Assembly: GCA_017849455.1 (NCBI GenBank)
Contig: JAFIGX010000014.1
Span: forward strand, 124,001-188,000
From: Pseudobacter sp.
GTDB lineage: Bacteria; Bacteroidota; Bacteroidia; Chitinophagales; Chitinophagaceae
Direction: 5' to 3'
DNA: 64,000 bases
Positions 7,655 to 16,076 of this stretch are shown piece by piece (position 1 is the first letter of the stretch; each line of letters opens with the position of its first letter). A program made the position numbers and the translations under genes. The notes beneath the pieces are model-generated. The model was given only the letters and a program-made list of their open reading frames with translations, was not told the origin of the DNA and did no database searches.

Positions 7655-9286
7655 TTAGTATCCGGTATTTTGAGAGAGGTTCGGGTTCAACGCCCTCTCG
7701 GATGCAGGTACAGGCCACAGATAATTCTTGTTCTTATCGAATAGTCTTTGCTGTACCCTGAGGTAACCATTGTCGGTGTTGGGATCGCCGAATTTTGCGC
7801 CATGCAGCCAGCCATTCAGCACTGTTTCCGACAATTTCCATCTCCTGATATCATCGATTCGTGTGCCTTCCATCGCCAGTTCCGATCTTCGTTCGCGGCG
7901 GATGATATTGGTCATATCCGTATTGCCGGGATAGTTCAGTGCGCCGGGATCGGTGAAGCCTGCCCGTTGGCGGAGGGCTTTGATCGTTTTGTTCCAGACG
8001 GTTTCATCCATTTGTCCGAGTGCCTGTTTCGCTTCTGCATACATCAGTAAAACATCTGCATAGCGGACCAGGATCAGGTTGGTACCGGAATTGAATCCGG
8101 AGATAGCGTCTTTGTCCCAGTATTTACGCCAATAGTATCCTGTTGCCGTTCCCTGGCCTGATGGTGTGTACTCGTTCGTGCTATTGCTACCTGCGGGTGT
8201 GGAGCCGGGTTTGATATAGATGATCTGTGTGCTGCCATCTGCGTTCTGCCAGGGATACTTATCATACACGATGGTTGCTTTCAGTCGCGGGTCGCGGTTA
8301 TTGTAGGGATTGTTCTCATCATAACCTGAGCCTGTCTCGCGGATGCCTTTCCCGTTGAGCATGATATAATCGTCGACCAATTCCTGTGAGGGAGCGAGGT
8401 TATTGCCGCGGGCGCCGGCCGAGATGGGAGCGAAATCGACATAATCGCCCCACATCCGGTAGTTGAGTACGTATTGCAGATCGAAGATCACTTCACTATT
8501 GTATTTATTGGCCGCGGTGAAAATATTGCTGTACGAAGGCGCCAGGCTATAGGTGCCGTTCTGTGCCTGGTTATTGATCAGTTGTTCGCAGGTATTCACT
8601 ACATCCTGCATACGGTTATTCTCATACAGCAGTACCCTTGCTTTCAGCGCCAGTGCAGCTCCTTTGGTGATCCTGCCTCTGTCGGCCGTTGCATAATTGG
8701 TATTGGCAGGGAGAACAGCGGCCGCTTCATCCAGCTCATTGAGGATGAAAGCGAGCACATCGGCACGCGGGGAGCGGTTGATCGTTTTGGCTTCATCTGG
8801 TGTCAGGTCCTTTTTCAGCAGGGGAACATCGCCCCACCAGTTCATCAGGCCGAAGTGATGCCAGGCCCGCACGAACCTGGCTTCGGCCTTCATCCTGTTC
8901 TTCAGTTCGGCGCTCATGGAGGTGTTCTTGTCGATATTTCCGAGAAAGAGATTGCAGGACTTGATGCCCCCGAAGCGGTCGCCCCATTCGCGCTGGAACC
9001 GTACAAGTGTGGGCGTGAAATTACCGCTGGCGATCACATCCGGAAGTCCGCTGTTGATGCCCAGTCTCGTGAAAGCATTATCGCTCATGGCCTCATTATA
9101 AAAAAATGGTTGGGCGCTGTAGATACTTCCATAAATATTGTTGAGGGCATTGTTCACATTGTCGTTCACCTGCCAGAAGGTCAATTCGGTAAAACGATCG
9201 GTCGGTGAAAGGTCCAGTTTTTTGCAGGATGCAAGCAACAAGACCGAAATAATGGAAGCAGTAGTATATTTTATAAGCGGCAGCAT
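7655..9286 (-). CDS. SusD/RagB family outer membrane lipoprotein
   Basis: A 543-residue SusD homologue with lipobox LLASCKKLD. The N-terminal segment (FWQVNDNVNNALNNIYGSIY) is the first TPR-like helix pair, and ARFVRAWHHFGLMNWWGDVP is a signature of the family. The C-terminus (RRERRSELAMEGTRIDDIRRW, then YLWPVPASERALNPNLSQN) is also typical. SusD forms the lid over the SusC channel and binds the oligosaccharide. It lies 20 bp after susC and just before the SusE-like gene. Confidence 0.95.
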   Translation of the reverse strand: MLPLIKYTTASIISVLLLASCKKLDLSPTDRFTELTFWQVNDNVNNALNNIYGSIYSAQPFFYNEAMSDNAFTRLGINSGLPDVIASGNFTPTLVRFQREWGDRFGGIKSCNLFLGNIDKNTSMSAELKNRMKAEARFVRAWHHFGLMNWWGDVPLLKKDLTPDEAKTINRSPRADVLAFILNELDEAAAVLPANTNYATADRGRITKGAALALKARVLLYENNRMQDVVNTCEQLINNQAQNGTYSLAPSYSNIFTAANKYNSEVIFDLQYVLNYRMWGDYVDFAPISAGARGNNLAPSQELVDDYIMLNGKGIRETGSGYDENNPYNNRDPRLKATIVYDKYPWQNADGSTQIIYIKPGSTPAGSNSTNEYTPSGQGTATGYYWRKYWDKDAISGFNSGTNLILVRYADVLLMYAEAKQALGQMDETVWNKTIKALRQRAGFTDPGALNYPGNTDMTNIIRRERRSELAMEGTRIDDIRRWKLSETVLNGWLHGAKFGDPNTDNGYLRVQQRLFDKNKNYLWPVPASERALNPNLSQNTGY

Positions 9287-9306
9287 ATCGTTGATTGTTT
9301 CGAAGT

Positions 9307-12300
9307 TTAAAAGGTGATATCCAGTCCCATCCCAAAAAATACCGGTAAGGGATAAGCTCTTGCACTGTTGGCGCCTGTATTGAAACTGGTATTGTTATCG
9401 AATTCGGTGATCTCTGGATCGAGAAAATTGAGCTTGGAGAGTGTAAGAAGGTTCTGTCCTGTAAAATAGATCCTGGCCTTTTGGATCTTTGCCTTCTGCA
9501 GGACCTTCGAAGGAATGCTGTAACCGATCTGCAGGTTCTTCAGGCGGGCATAGGCTGCGTTGAACAGGTAAATATCGGAGCCTGTCCGGTAATTATTGGT
9601 ATTGGAGGCGGAGCCGGCTTCTGCGAGGCGTGGATATTTGGCATTTGGGTTGGTGGGGGTCCAGTAATCGGTTTGATGAACATACATCGTGCCTCCATAT
9701 CCGAAGTGGAAAGGTTCTACCAACTCGCCGCGGATCATAGCGTCTCTTTTTCCAACGCCCTGAACAAAGATCACTATATCGAACCCTTTGATATTGGCGG
9801 AATAGGTGAAGCCGAAAGTATAGCGGGGAAAAGGATTGCCGAGAATGAATTTATCGTTATCGTCGATCACGCCATCATTGTTCCTGTCTACAAAACGAAT
9901 ATCGCCGGGGCTCAGGGAGCCTCTGTTCTGCCCTGCAAAGATGGGCGCTGTTTGAATATCTTTCAGGTTCTGAAAATAACCGGCGCGTTTGTATCCCTGG
10001 TAAACAGTGATCGGTTGCCCTACCCTTCTCACGAATTCAAATTCCTCTTTTCTTTCCACCAGTTCATTGGCGCCGAATGTGAAGGACTTTAATTCATTGT
10101 AGTTATCAGCGAGATTGAACCCGATCGTTTGCCTGATCAGCCTGCCCGGTATGGTATAGTTGACGCGGATCTCCCAGCCCTTGTTGTTCACCTTGGCCGT
10201 ATTGAAATCGGGAAAGCCTGCACCAAAGATCAATGGTACATCTTTTCTGGGTACGAGGATATCACTGGTGGTCTTATCGAAATAATCGAGTGATACTTCC
10301 AGCCTGTTCCTCAACAGAGATGCATCGAGGCCCACATTGAAATTGGCAGACTTTTCCCAGGTGAGGCCAGGGTTACCCAGACTGTAGCCAGCCCCGCCTA
10401 CTACCGTATTGTTGAAGCCATAAGCATTCGGGTAATTGAAGAAGGAGGTTTGATATTGATAGGCACCTACATTCTGGCTGCCCAGTAACCCATAGGTGGT
10501 ACGGAGTTTCAGGTCGCCGAACTTTTGTTTTATGATGGCCAGGAATGGTTCGTCCGTTAATTTCCAACTGGCCCCTACAGAGGGGAAGAAGCCCCAGCGA
10601 CCATTTTTGGCGAAATTGGAAGAACCGTCATACCGGAAACTGAATTCGAAGAAATATTTTTCATTGTAGGAATATCCTGCGCGGCCTAATAAGGAGTTGA
10701 TGCTGGTTTCCGTAGTTCCCTGGTTGGAGTTCCTGGAATTGGTGCCAATGATAGTGCCGGTAGTAGGGGTACCCAGGTTTTGATCGGTCAGTGTTTTAAA
10801 GATGGAGCTTGATTCGGATTTGAAAGATTCGTTGGTGCCGCCCGCCAATACGTTTATGTGATGATCTCCGAAGTCCCTGTTGTATTCTACCAATAATTGC
10901 ACATTGGTGAGGAGTGATTTGTAACTCTCATCGAACACTTCCCTGTCCTGCCCGTATTTGCCACCGGGTATGAAGTCGATCTGCAATCTCCTTCCGAAAG
11001 TGGAATTAGCACGAACGGTGCCACCGAAAACGCCCCGCACTTTCAAATGTTGGGTGATGGGATATTCTCCTGTGAAGCTGCCGAAGACCTCATCATTGTT
11101 ATATTTCCGGTAACCTCCTTTTTGGAGGATGGCTTTAGGATTCAGTTCTGCTGAAACGGGGTTGGTAAGATAATTGCCGGCAGAATCCTGGAAAGAATAA
11201 TACAAAGGTACCCGCCCGGCATCCACCACCAGGAAACCGCTGTTGAATGAATGATCGAGACCGGTGCTCTTCACATAGCTGAGGATGGTGGAGAGTTTGA
11301 ATTTACCATATTCCATGGTGTGATTCAGCCGCAGGCTATAGCGCCTCCATCCGAAATCCTGGCCTATGAAATTGCTGCGTTGATCGATGTAACCGGCCGA
11401 TAATAAATAGGTGCTTGTAGCGGAGCCGCCACTGATGCTGATGGTATGGTTTTGCTGGGCTGCATTTTGCAGGATATTATCGAGCCGCCAGTCGCCATCC
11501 CCTTTTTGTGCGAACTGCCTGATCTGTTCCGGAGAGAACAGCGGCTGCATCCCTGAATTGATCAGTGATTCATTTTTGTAATAGGCGTTCTCCCAGGCAT
11601 GAACAGGTTTATATGTGATGCGCGGGGTCTGAATGCCATAGATGCCGCTATAGTTTATTCTCGGGCGTGAATCTTTTTGTCCTTTCCGGGTGGTGATCAG
11701 TATGACACCATTGGCCGACCGGGAACCATAGATGGCAGCAGAGCCTGCATCTTTGAGGACCGACACACTTTCAATATCAGCCGGGTTGAGCAGGTTGATA
11801 TCCCCACCGATGATACCGTCGATGACTACCAGCGGTGTATTGTCGCCCAGTGTTCTTAGCCCCCTGATATTGATACTGACACCCTGCCCCGGTTCAAAAT
11901 TCCTTTGTTGGATGATGAGATTGGGTGAGGCTCCCTGTAGTGCCTGCGAAAGGTTCACCGCCGGTTTACCATCCAGGGCAGACCTGTTGATCTTATCTAC
12001 GGCGCCGGTGACCGATACCCTTTTCTGCGTACCATAACCGACCACTACCACATCTTCCAGTGTAAGCTCCTGTTGCACGAGAAAAACATTCACTGTTCTA
12101 CGATCGGCTACCGGTTCTTCCAGTGTTGCATAACCGACATAGGAAAAAACAAGCACGGGATTGGGTTTGTTTTCGGGCACATCGATCGAATATTTTCCTT
12201 CCTTGCCACTGGTCGTTCCGCTGTTGCTACCTTTGAGCGTAACACTCACTCCTTCGATACCCTCTCCTTTCTGGTTCCTTACCTGTCCGCTGACAGTAAG

Positions 12301-12756
12301 ATCTGCCGCAGCGGTCGCCTGCGTTTCTGTAAGGTATGATGAGTGTGTGGTATGGCCAGGGGAGCTTGTTTCCAGCTTGCCCCCGCTCCTGTTCTTGAGA
12401 ATGATCTTATTGCTGAGGATCTCGTACTGGGCGTCGATCTGTTTGATGAGCTGGTCCATCAGTTCTTTCAGTTCAACATTCTTTGCATCGAGCGTTATAC
12501 GTTGTGCGGTGTTGATATCATCATTGGAATAAACGAATACATATTTTACCTGTTTCTCGATCTTTTCCAGCACCGTCACCAGCTTTTCCTTTTTTACTTT
12601 GATGCTGATCCTTTGTTCCTGAAGGGGAGCGAGCGGCTGATTGGTATGATGGGAGCCCGACTGCCGGGCCAGGAGGTCCTGTGAGCTGGCGGTGTTGCAT
12701 ATCCCCGTAACGAGCATGAACACCATTATTTTTTGGAATAGAGATAGCTCTCTCAT
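9307..12756 (-). CDS. SusC/RagA TonB-dependent receptor with STN signalling domain
   Basis: A 1149-residue outer membrane importer. After the signal peptide comes an STN domain (about residues 50-110, ISIKVKKEKLVTVLEKIEK), which in this family signals to an anti-sigma factor. Then come a carboxypeptidase-like domain (about 150-230), the SusC signature VVVVGYGTQKR, the plug and the beta-barrel, ending in GMGLDITF. The STN domain, together with the FecR and ECF sigma genes just upstream, predicts trans-envelope induction: substrate binding releases the sigma factor, which activates this locus. Confidence 0.96.
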   Translation of the reverse strand: MRELSLFQKIMVFMLVTGICNTASSQDLLARQSGSHHTNQPLAPLQEQRISIKVKKEKLVTVLEKIEKQVKYVFVYSNDDINTAQRITLDAKNVELKELMDQLIKQIDAQYEILSNKIILKNRSGGKLETSSPGHTTHSSYLTETQATAAADLTVSGQVRNQKGEGIEGVSVTLKGSNSGTTSGKEGKYSIDVPENKPNPVLVFSYVGYATLEEPVADRRTVNVFLVQQELTLEDVVVVGYGTQKRVSVTGAVDKINRSALDGKPAVNLSQALQGASPNLIIQQRNFEPGQGVSINIRGLRTLGDNTPLVVIDGIIGGDINLLNPADIESVSVLKDAGSAAIYGSRSANGVILITTRKGQKDSRPRINYSGIYGIQTPRITYKPVHAWENAYYKNESLINSGMQPLFSPEQIRQFAQKGDGDWRLDNILQNAAQQNHTISISGGSATSTYLLSAGYIDQRSNFIGQDFGWRRYSLRLNHTMEYGKFKLSTILSYVKSTGLDHSFNSGFLVVDAGRVPLYYSFQDSAGNYLTNPVSAELNPKAILQKGGYRKYNNDEVFGSFTGEYPITQHLKVRGVFGGTVRANSTFGRRLQIDFIPGGKYGQDREVFDESYKSLLTNVQLLVEYNRDFGDHHINVLAGGTNESFKSESSSIFKTLTDQNLGTPTTGTIIGTNSRNSNQGTTETSINSLLGRAGYSYNEKYFFEFSFRYDGSSNFAKNGRWGFFPSVGASWKLTDEPFLAIIKQKFGDLKLRTTYGLLGSQNVGAYQYQTSFFNYPNAYGFNNTVVGGAGYSLGNPGLTWEKSANFNVGLDASLLRNRLEVSLDYFDKTTSDILVPRKDVPLIFGAGFPDFNTAKVNNKGWEIRVNYTIPGRLIRQTIGFNLADNYNELKSFTFGANELVERKEEFEFVRRVGQPITVYQGYKRAGYFQNLKDIQTAPIFAGQNRGSLSPGDIRFVDRNNDGVIDDNDKFILGNPFPRYTFGFTYSANIKGFDIVIFVQGVGKRDAMIRGELVEPFHFGYGGTMYVHQTDYWTPTNPNAKYPRLAEAGSASNTNNYRTGSDIYLFNAAYARLKNLQIGYSIPSKVLQKAKIQKARIYFTGQNLLTLSKLNFLDPEITEFDNNTSFNTGANSARAYPLPVFFGMGLDITF

Positions 12757-12828
12757 AGTAGCAATCGTTTGATTTTACTGTTATAAGCGATAAAATAAAA
12801 AGACCCATGTTGAACAACCGGCGCCTGG

Positions 12829-13899
12829 TCATTCTATCGGGTAAAGAAGGACCTGTGTTTCTGTAATCCTGTAAGTGAATGGTTTGCTTCGGGAGAGATA
12901 ATAGAGTATCTCTTCGAGTGTGTTGTTGGTAAAAGACCCTGTGAGCCTGTAATTGGCCATTTCTTCATTGCCGAATATTACATCCTTGCCGAAATTCCGG
13001 TTGAGCACTTCCGCAATTTCTCTCAGCGATGCATTCCTGAACACCAGCTTGCCCTCTGTCCAGTCCTTGTCTTCCAGCGCAACAGTAGGAACTGTGATCA
13101 CTTGGCCGCTGCTTACCTTGTAAATGGCCTTCATGTCGGGCGTAATGAATGTGGTGTCTGTTTTCGTGGATGGATTAACGGTAGTTGGTATGAAAGCGAC
13201 CTTCCCTGTCACTACCGATGTTTCGATGGTCTCGCTGCCTTCATAGGCTTTCACATTGAAGGAAGTTCCCAATACTTTCAGGCTCCCTTTTGTAAGGTGA
13301 ATGATAAATGGGCGCTTTCTGTTTTTTACGATATCGAAGAAAGCCTCCCCGGTGAGGGCCACTTCCCTCGTATTGCCGTTGAATGCCTGTGGGTAGGTCA
13401 GCTTGCTGTCGGCATTCAGCCACACGGTGCTCCCATCGGCGAGTGTGATCAGGGAACGGGTGCCTTTCGTATTATGTTTTTCCATGACCGGCTCCGTATC
13501 TGCGATGCTGCCCTTCAGCAATTCCCTGGCAGCCGGATTTTCTTTGGCTACCGGTCCCGGCTTGTCCTGATGCCATACAAGGAAGAACGACAAGGCTGCT
13601 CCTGTAACGAGCCCTGCTGCGATCAACAGGGCCAGTGAGCGCTTCCTTTTTCTGGGTGTGGAGAAGGCCGGCGGTTCATTTGCTTCTGTTTCGTGGACCA
13701 ACGCCATTGTTCTCTGCAAGGCTGCTTCCACATCCGGATCATCGGCCGATCGTTTTTGTTCCCAGAATTGTTCCATCCGGTCGAACGCTTTCCTGTATTG
13801 TATATCTGTCAGCATCCCGGCCAGTTCTTTTTCTTCTCCGGCGGAGATCTCCAGCGAAAGCTTACGGGTCACTAAATAAATGAATCGGTCCTGGAACAT
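12829..13899 (-). CDS. FecR-type anti-sigma factor
   Basis: A 356-residue inner membrane protein. The cytoplasmic N-terminal region (to about residue 85) would hold the sigma factor. One membrane span follows (about 88-110, ALLIAAGLVTGAALSFFLVW), then the periplasmic FecR domain (GTRSLITLADGSTVWLNADS to about residue 240). The C-terminal part (NRNFGKDVIFGNEEMANYRL) is the small domain expected to contact the STN domain of the receptor. It lies between the sigma gene and susC, the standard order sigma, FecR, SusC. Confidence 0.95.
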   Translation of the reverse strand: MFQDRFIYLVTRKLSLEISAGEEKELAGMLTDIQYRKAFDRMEQFWEQKRSADDPDVEAALQRTMALVHETEANEPPAFSTPRKRKRSLALLIAAGLVTGAALSFFLVWHQDKPGPVAKENPAARELLKGSIADTEPVMEKHNTKGTRSLITLADGSTVWLNADSKLTYPQAFNGNTREVALTGEAFFDIVKNRKRPFIIHLTKGSLKVLGTSFNVKAYEGSETIETSVVTGKVAFIPTTVNPSTKTDTTFITPDMKAIYKVSSGQVITVPTVALEDKDWTEGKLVFRNASLREIAEVLNRNFGKDVIFGNEEMANYRLTGSFTNNTLEEILYYLSRSKPFTYRITETQVLLYPIE

Positions 13900-13956
13900 A
13901 TTCTCACTGATTATACAATTGCTATTCGATATAGACAGCGGCTTGTAACAACTTAC

Positions 13957-14580
13957 TTACCGTATCAGAAAAATTAATGGGATAAGGATATCCAGCAGGC
14001 CGGTAATATTCTTTTTGTTCTTTGCCAACTGATCGAAAAAGACCTGTCCTACCCGTTTCATGGCCCGGTACAACTGGGTTTCAACCGTTCTGGTGGAAAT
14101 ATTCAGCATCATGGCTACCTGTCTGGGTTTGAGCCCATCTTCTTTCACGAGCCTGAAGATCTTTCGGCACTGGTCGGGCAATTGTGCTATTACCTGCTCA
14201 AGTTTGAACCGGAGCTCTTTCGATTCCAGGTCGAATTGCGGGTCTTCACGTGTAATGAGTTCCCCCAGCCCGGAATCCTCCGATGCGGAGATATGGAGGG
14301 TAGAATATTTTTTGGAGTGGTTGAGCGACTGGTTGCGGACGGCGATGAAAAGATAATTTTCCGGATTGTGGATGGTATGGAGCGTTTGCCTGTATTTCCA
14401 GAATTTGACGAATACATCGTTCACCACCTCTTCCGCCACTTCACGCAGTTTCACATATTGCAATGAATAATGATAGAGCTTCTTGTATTCCAGCCGGAAC
14501 AATTCAGCGAAAGCCGCTTTGTCATTGTCAAAGCAGATCTTCTCACACAATGTTTTGATCAGTTCAGCATTGGCTGGCAT
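13957..14580 (-). CDS. ECF-family RNA polymerase sigma factor
   Basis: A 207-residue sigma-70 family regulator. Region 2 is seen in VAEEVVNDVFVKFWKYRQTL and the -10 contact helix after it. Region 4 carries LPDQCRKIFRLVKEDGLKPR and ISTRTVETQLYRAMKRV, the helix-turn-helix for the -35 element. The ATG at 14580 (MPANAELIK) is preferred to a TTG two codons earlier. The hydrophobic tail (LLDILIPLIFLI) is common in Bacteroidota ECF factors of this type. It should drive PUL 1 when released by the adjacent FecR. Confidence 0.94.
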   Translation of the reverse strand: MPANAELIKTLCEKICFDNDKAAFAELFRLEYKKLYHYSLQYVKLREVAEEVVNDVFVKFWKYRQTLHTIHNPENYLFIAVRNQSLNHSKKYSTLHISASEDSGLGELITREDPQFDLESKELRFKLEQVIAQLPDQCRKIFRLVKEDGLKPRQVAMMLNISTRTVETQLYRAMKRVGQVFFDQLAKNKKNITGLLDILIPLIFLIR

Positions 14581-14683
14581 AAGCAAACGTGGTCAGGCAT
14601 AAAAACCCATACATAAATATGACAAGAAAAAACAGGATTTTACGTACGGTGAGTAAGAAAATTCCCGCTTTGCTTTGTATTGG

Positions 14684-14774
14684 GTTAACACGTTGACAGG
14701 TTGACAAGGAAGTCTCCGAAATTCAGGGATTCCCTTATCAACCTTTCAACTTGTTAACTTTTCAACTTATCAAC
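14684..14774. repeat. Octamer-repeat hairpin, copy D
   Basis: Left arm units GTTAACAC, GTTGACAG, GTTGACAA at 14684-14707. The core at 14708-14734 is 27 bp long, as in copy A, with four differences. Right arm units TTATCAAC, CTTTCAAC, TTGTTAAC, TTTTCAAC, TTATCAAC lie at 14735-14774. The two outer right units lie inside the end of the GNAT-ankyrin gene and encode its last residues and TGA stop. It also lies upstream of the sigma factor gene. Confidence 0.85.
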
Positions 14775-16066
14775 CCCTGTCTATTCCTTTCGATGAGCTG
14801 CACGATCTCCTTTCGATGGAAGAAATGGGCCCAATCGAGGGGCGTTGCATGGTGGGTCTTGTCCTGGATGGTAAGATCGGCCCCGGCTTCCAGGGCCAGT
14901 TGGGCAAGGGCTATATCATTTCTTTCCGATGCTATATGCAGGAGGGTCATCCGGCAATCTTCGTAACGATCGTTCACCTGTTCAGGATGGCTTTTCAGTA
15001 TGGCTGTGGCTTTATCTTTCCAGCCGAGGTCCCAGGCATCCAGCACTGTAAACGTAATTCCTTTCCCGATGAGCCATTCCGCGGACCGCGCTTGCCGGCA
15101 ATGGACGGCCAGTTGCATCAATGTCATCCCATTTGTAATGGGTTTGGCCAGATCGGCCTGTGAAAATTTCTTTTCGAGAATGCCAAGCTGTTCGAGATCT
15201 CCCCTGCCGATCGATTCCACCATGGAAACTTCCGCTACAGCCGGAGGGTGTGTACGATAGCGGGAACTCATCAGCCACCAGGTCGATCCATAGCCAACGC
15301 ACCGGAAGCCCAGTTGTTCATACATAGTCCTGCCGGTACCGTTCAGCAATGCATAGTGGTATCCCAATTGTTTTGCATAAAGACAGGCGGCGAGCACTAC
15401 TGCTTTCCCGATGCCCTGCCGCCTTGCTTCCGGTACTACGCCCACATTGTAGATACCGGCCACTCCATGATCGCCGTGGGTAAAGAAGACGGAAGTATGT
15501 GCTACGATATTTCCATCGAGGATGGCGATGAACCTTTGTACATACTGCGGGTAGTTGGTTAGAAAGGCTACGGACAGCATATTGTCTTCGCTCGCATAAG
15601 GAAGCCCCTTCACCTGGTGAAGCGGTCGTTCATTATCTGCTTTGATCTCCAGGGTGGCGGGACGGGCGTGGTTGTCGTTGATCTTCCCCAGGTCGAGGCT
15701 CATCCAGCAGGGCTGCCAACCGAGTTGAAAACCTCTTGCCAATAAGCGGATGCCGAGATCGACAGGCTGTGATGGATCGAGCGACCAGCAACCTACATTA
15801 TTCGGTAGATGGCTCCTGTAAAAATCCATCATGGTATCCAATGCCTCACCGGCCGTAGGATCATCCAATACCGGAAATGCCACCATGCCCTGTTTCCCCG
15901 GACCATTGTACGTATAGGTAAGTCCGGGAGAACTTTTCACTTCCCCACCATTTGCGGTGGCAGTCGTACAAAACAATTCTTTATGGTTGAGCGCTGCTGC
16001 CTGCTGCAATTGCAGGTCGGTAGCGTTCTGCAGGAACAGTGTCGGGAAATGATAGAGATTGCTCAT
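14762..16066 (-). CDS. GNAT acetyltransferase fused to ankyrin repeats
   Basis: A 434-residue protein. Residues to about 270 hold a GNAT acetyltransferase; the acetyl-CoA loop is visible in NVGVVPEARRQGIGKAVVLA, with MYEQLGFRCVGYG at the end of the fold. From about residue 280 there are ankyrin-like repeats, best seen in MTLLHIASERNDIALAQLAL and in TPLDWAHFFHRKEIVQLI. Ankyrin repeats bind proteins, so the tail may choose the acetylation target. No signal peptide, hence cytoplasmic. The last residues (GLIS) come from hairpin copy D. The substrate is unknown. Confidence 0.8.
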   Translation of the reverse strand: MSNLYHFPTLFLQNATDLQLQQAAALNHKELFCTTATANGGEVKSSPGLTYTYNGPGKQGMVAFPVLDDPTAGEALDTMMDFYRSHLPNNVGCWSLDPSQPVDLGIRLLARGFQLGWQPCWMSLDLGKINDNHARPATLEIKADNERPLHQVKGLPYASEDNMLSVAFLTNYPQYVQRFIAILDGNIVAHTSVFFTHGDHGVAGIYNVGVVPEARRQGIGKAVVLAACLYAKQLGYHYALLNGTGRTMYEQLGFRCVGYGSTWWLMSSRYRTHPPAVAEVSMVESIGRGDLEQLGILEKKFSQADLAKPITNGMTLMQLAVHCRQARSAEWLIGKGITFTVLDAWDLGWKDKATAILKSHPEQVNDRYEDCRMTLLHIASERNDIALAQLALEAGADLTIQDKTHHATPLDWAHFFHRKEIVQLIERNRQGLIS

Positions 16067-16076
16067 ACATCACAAT

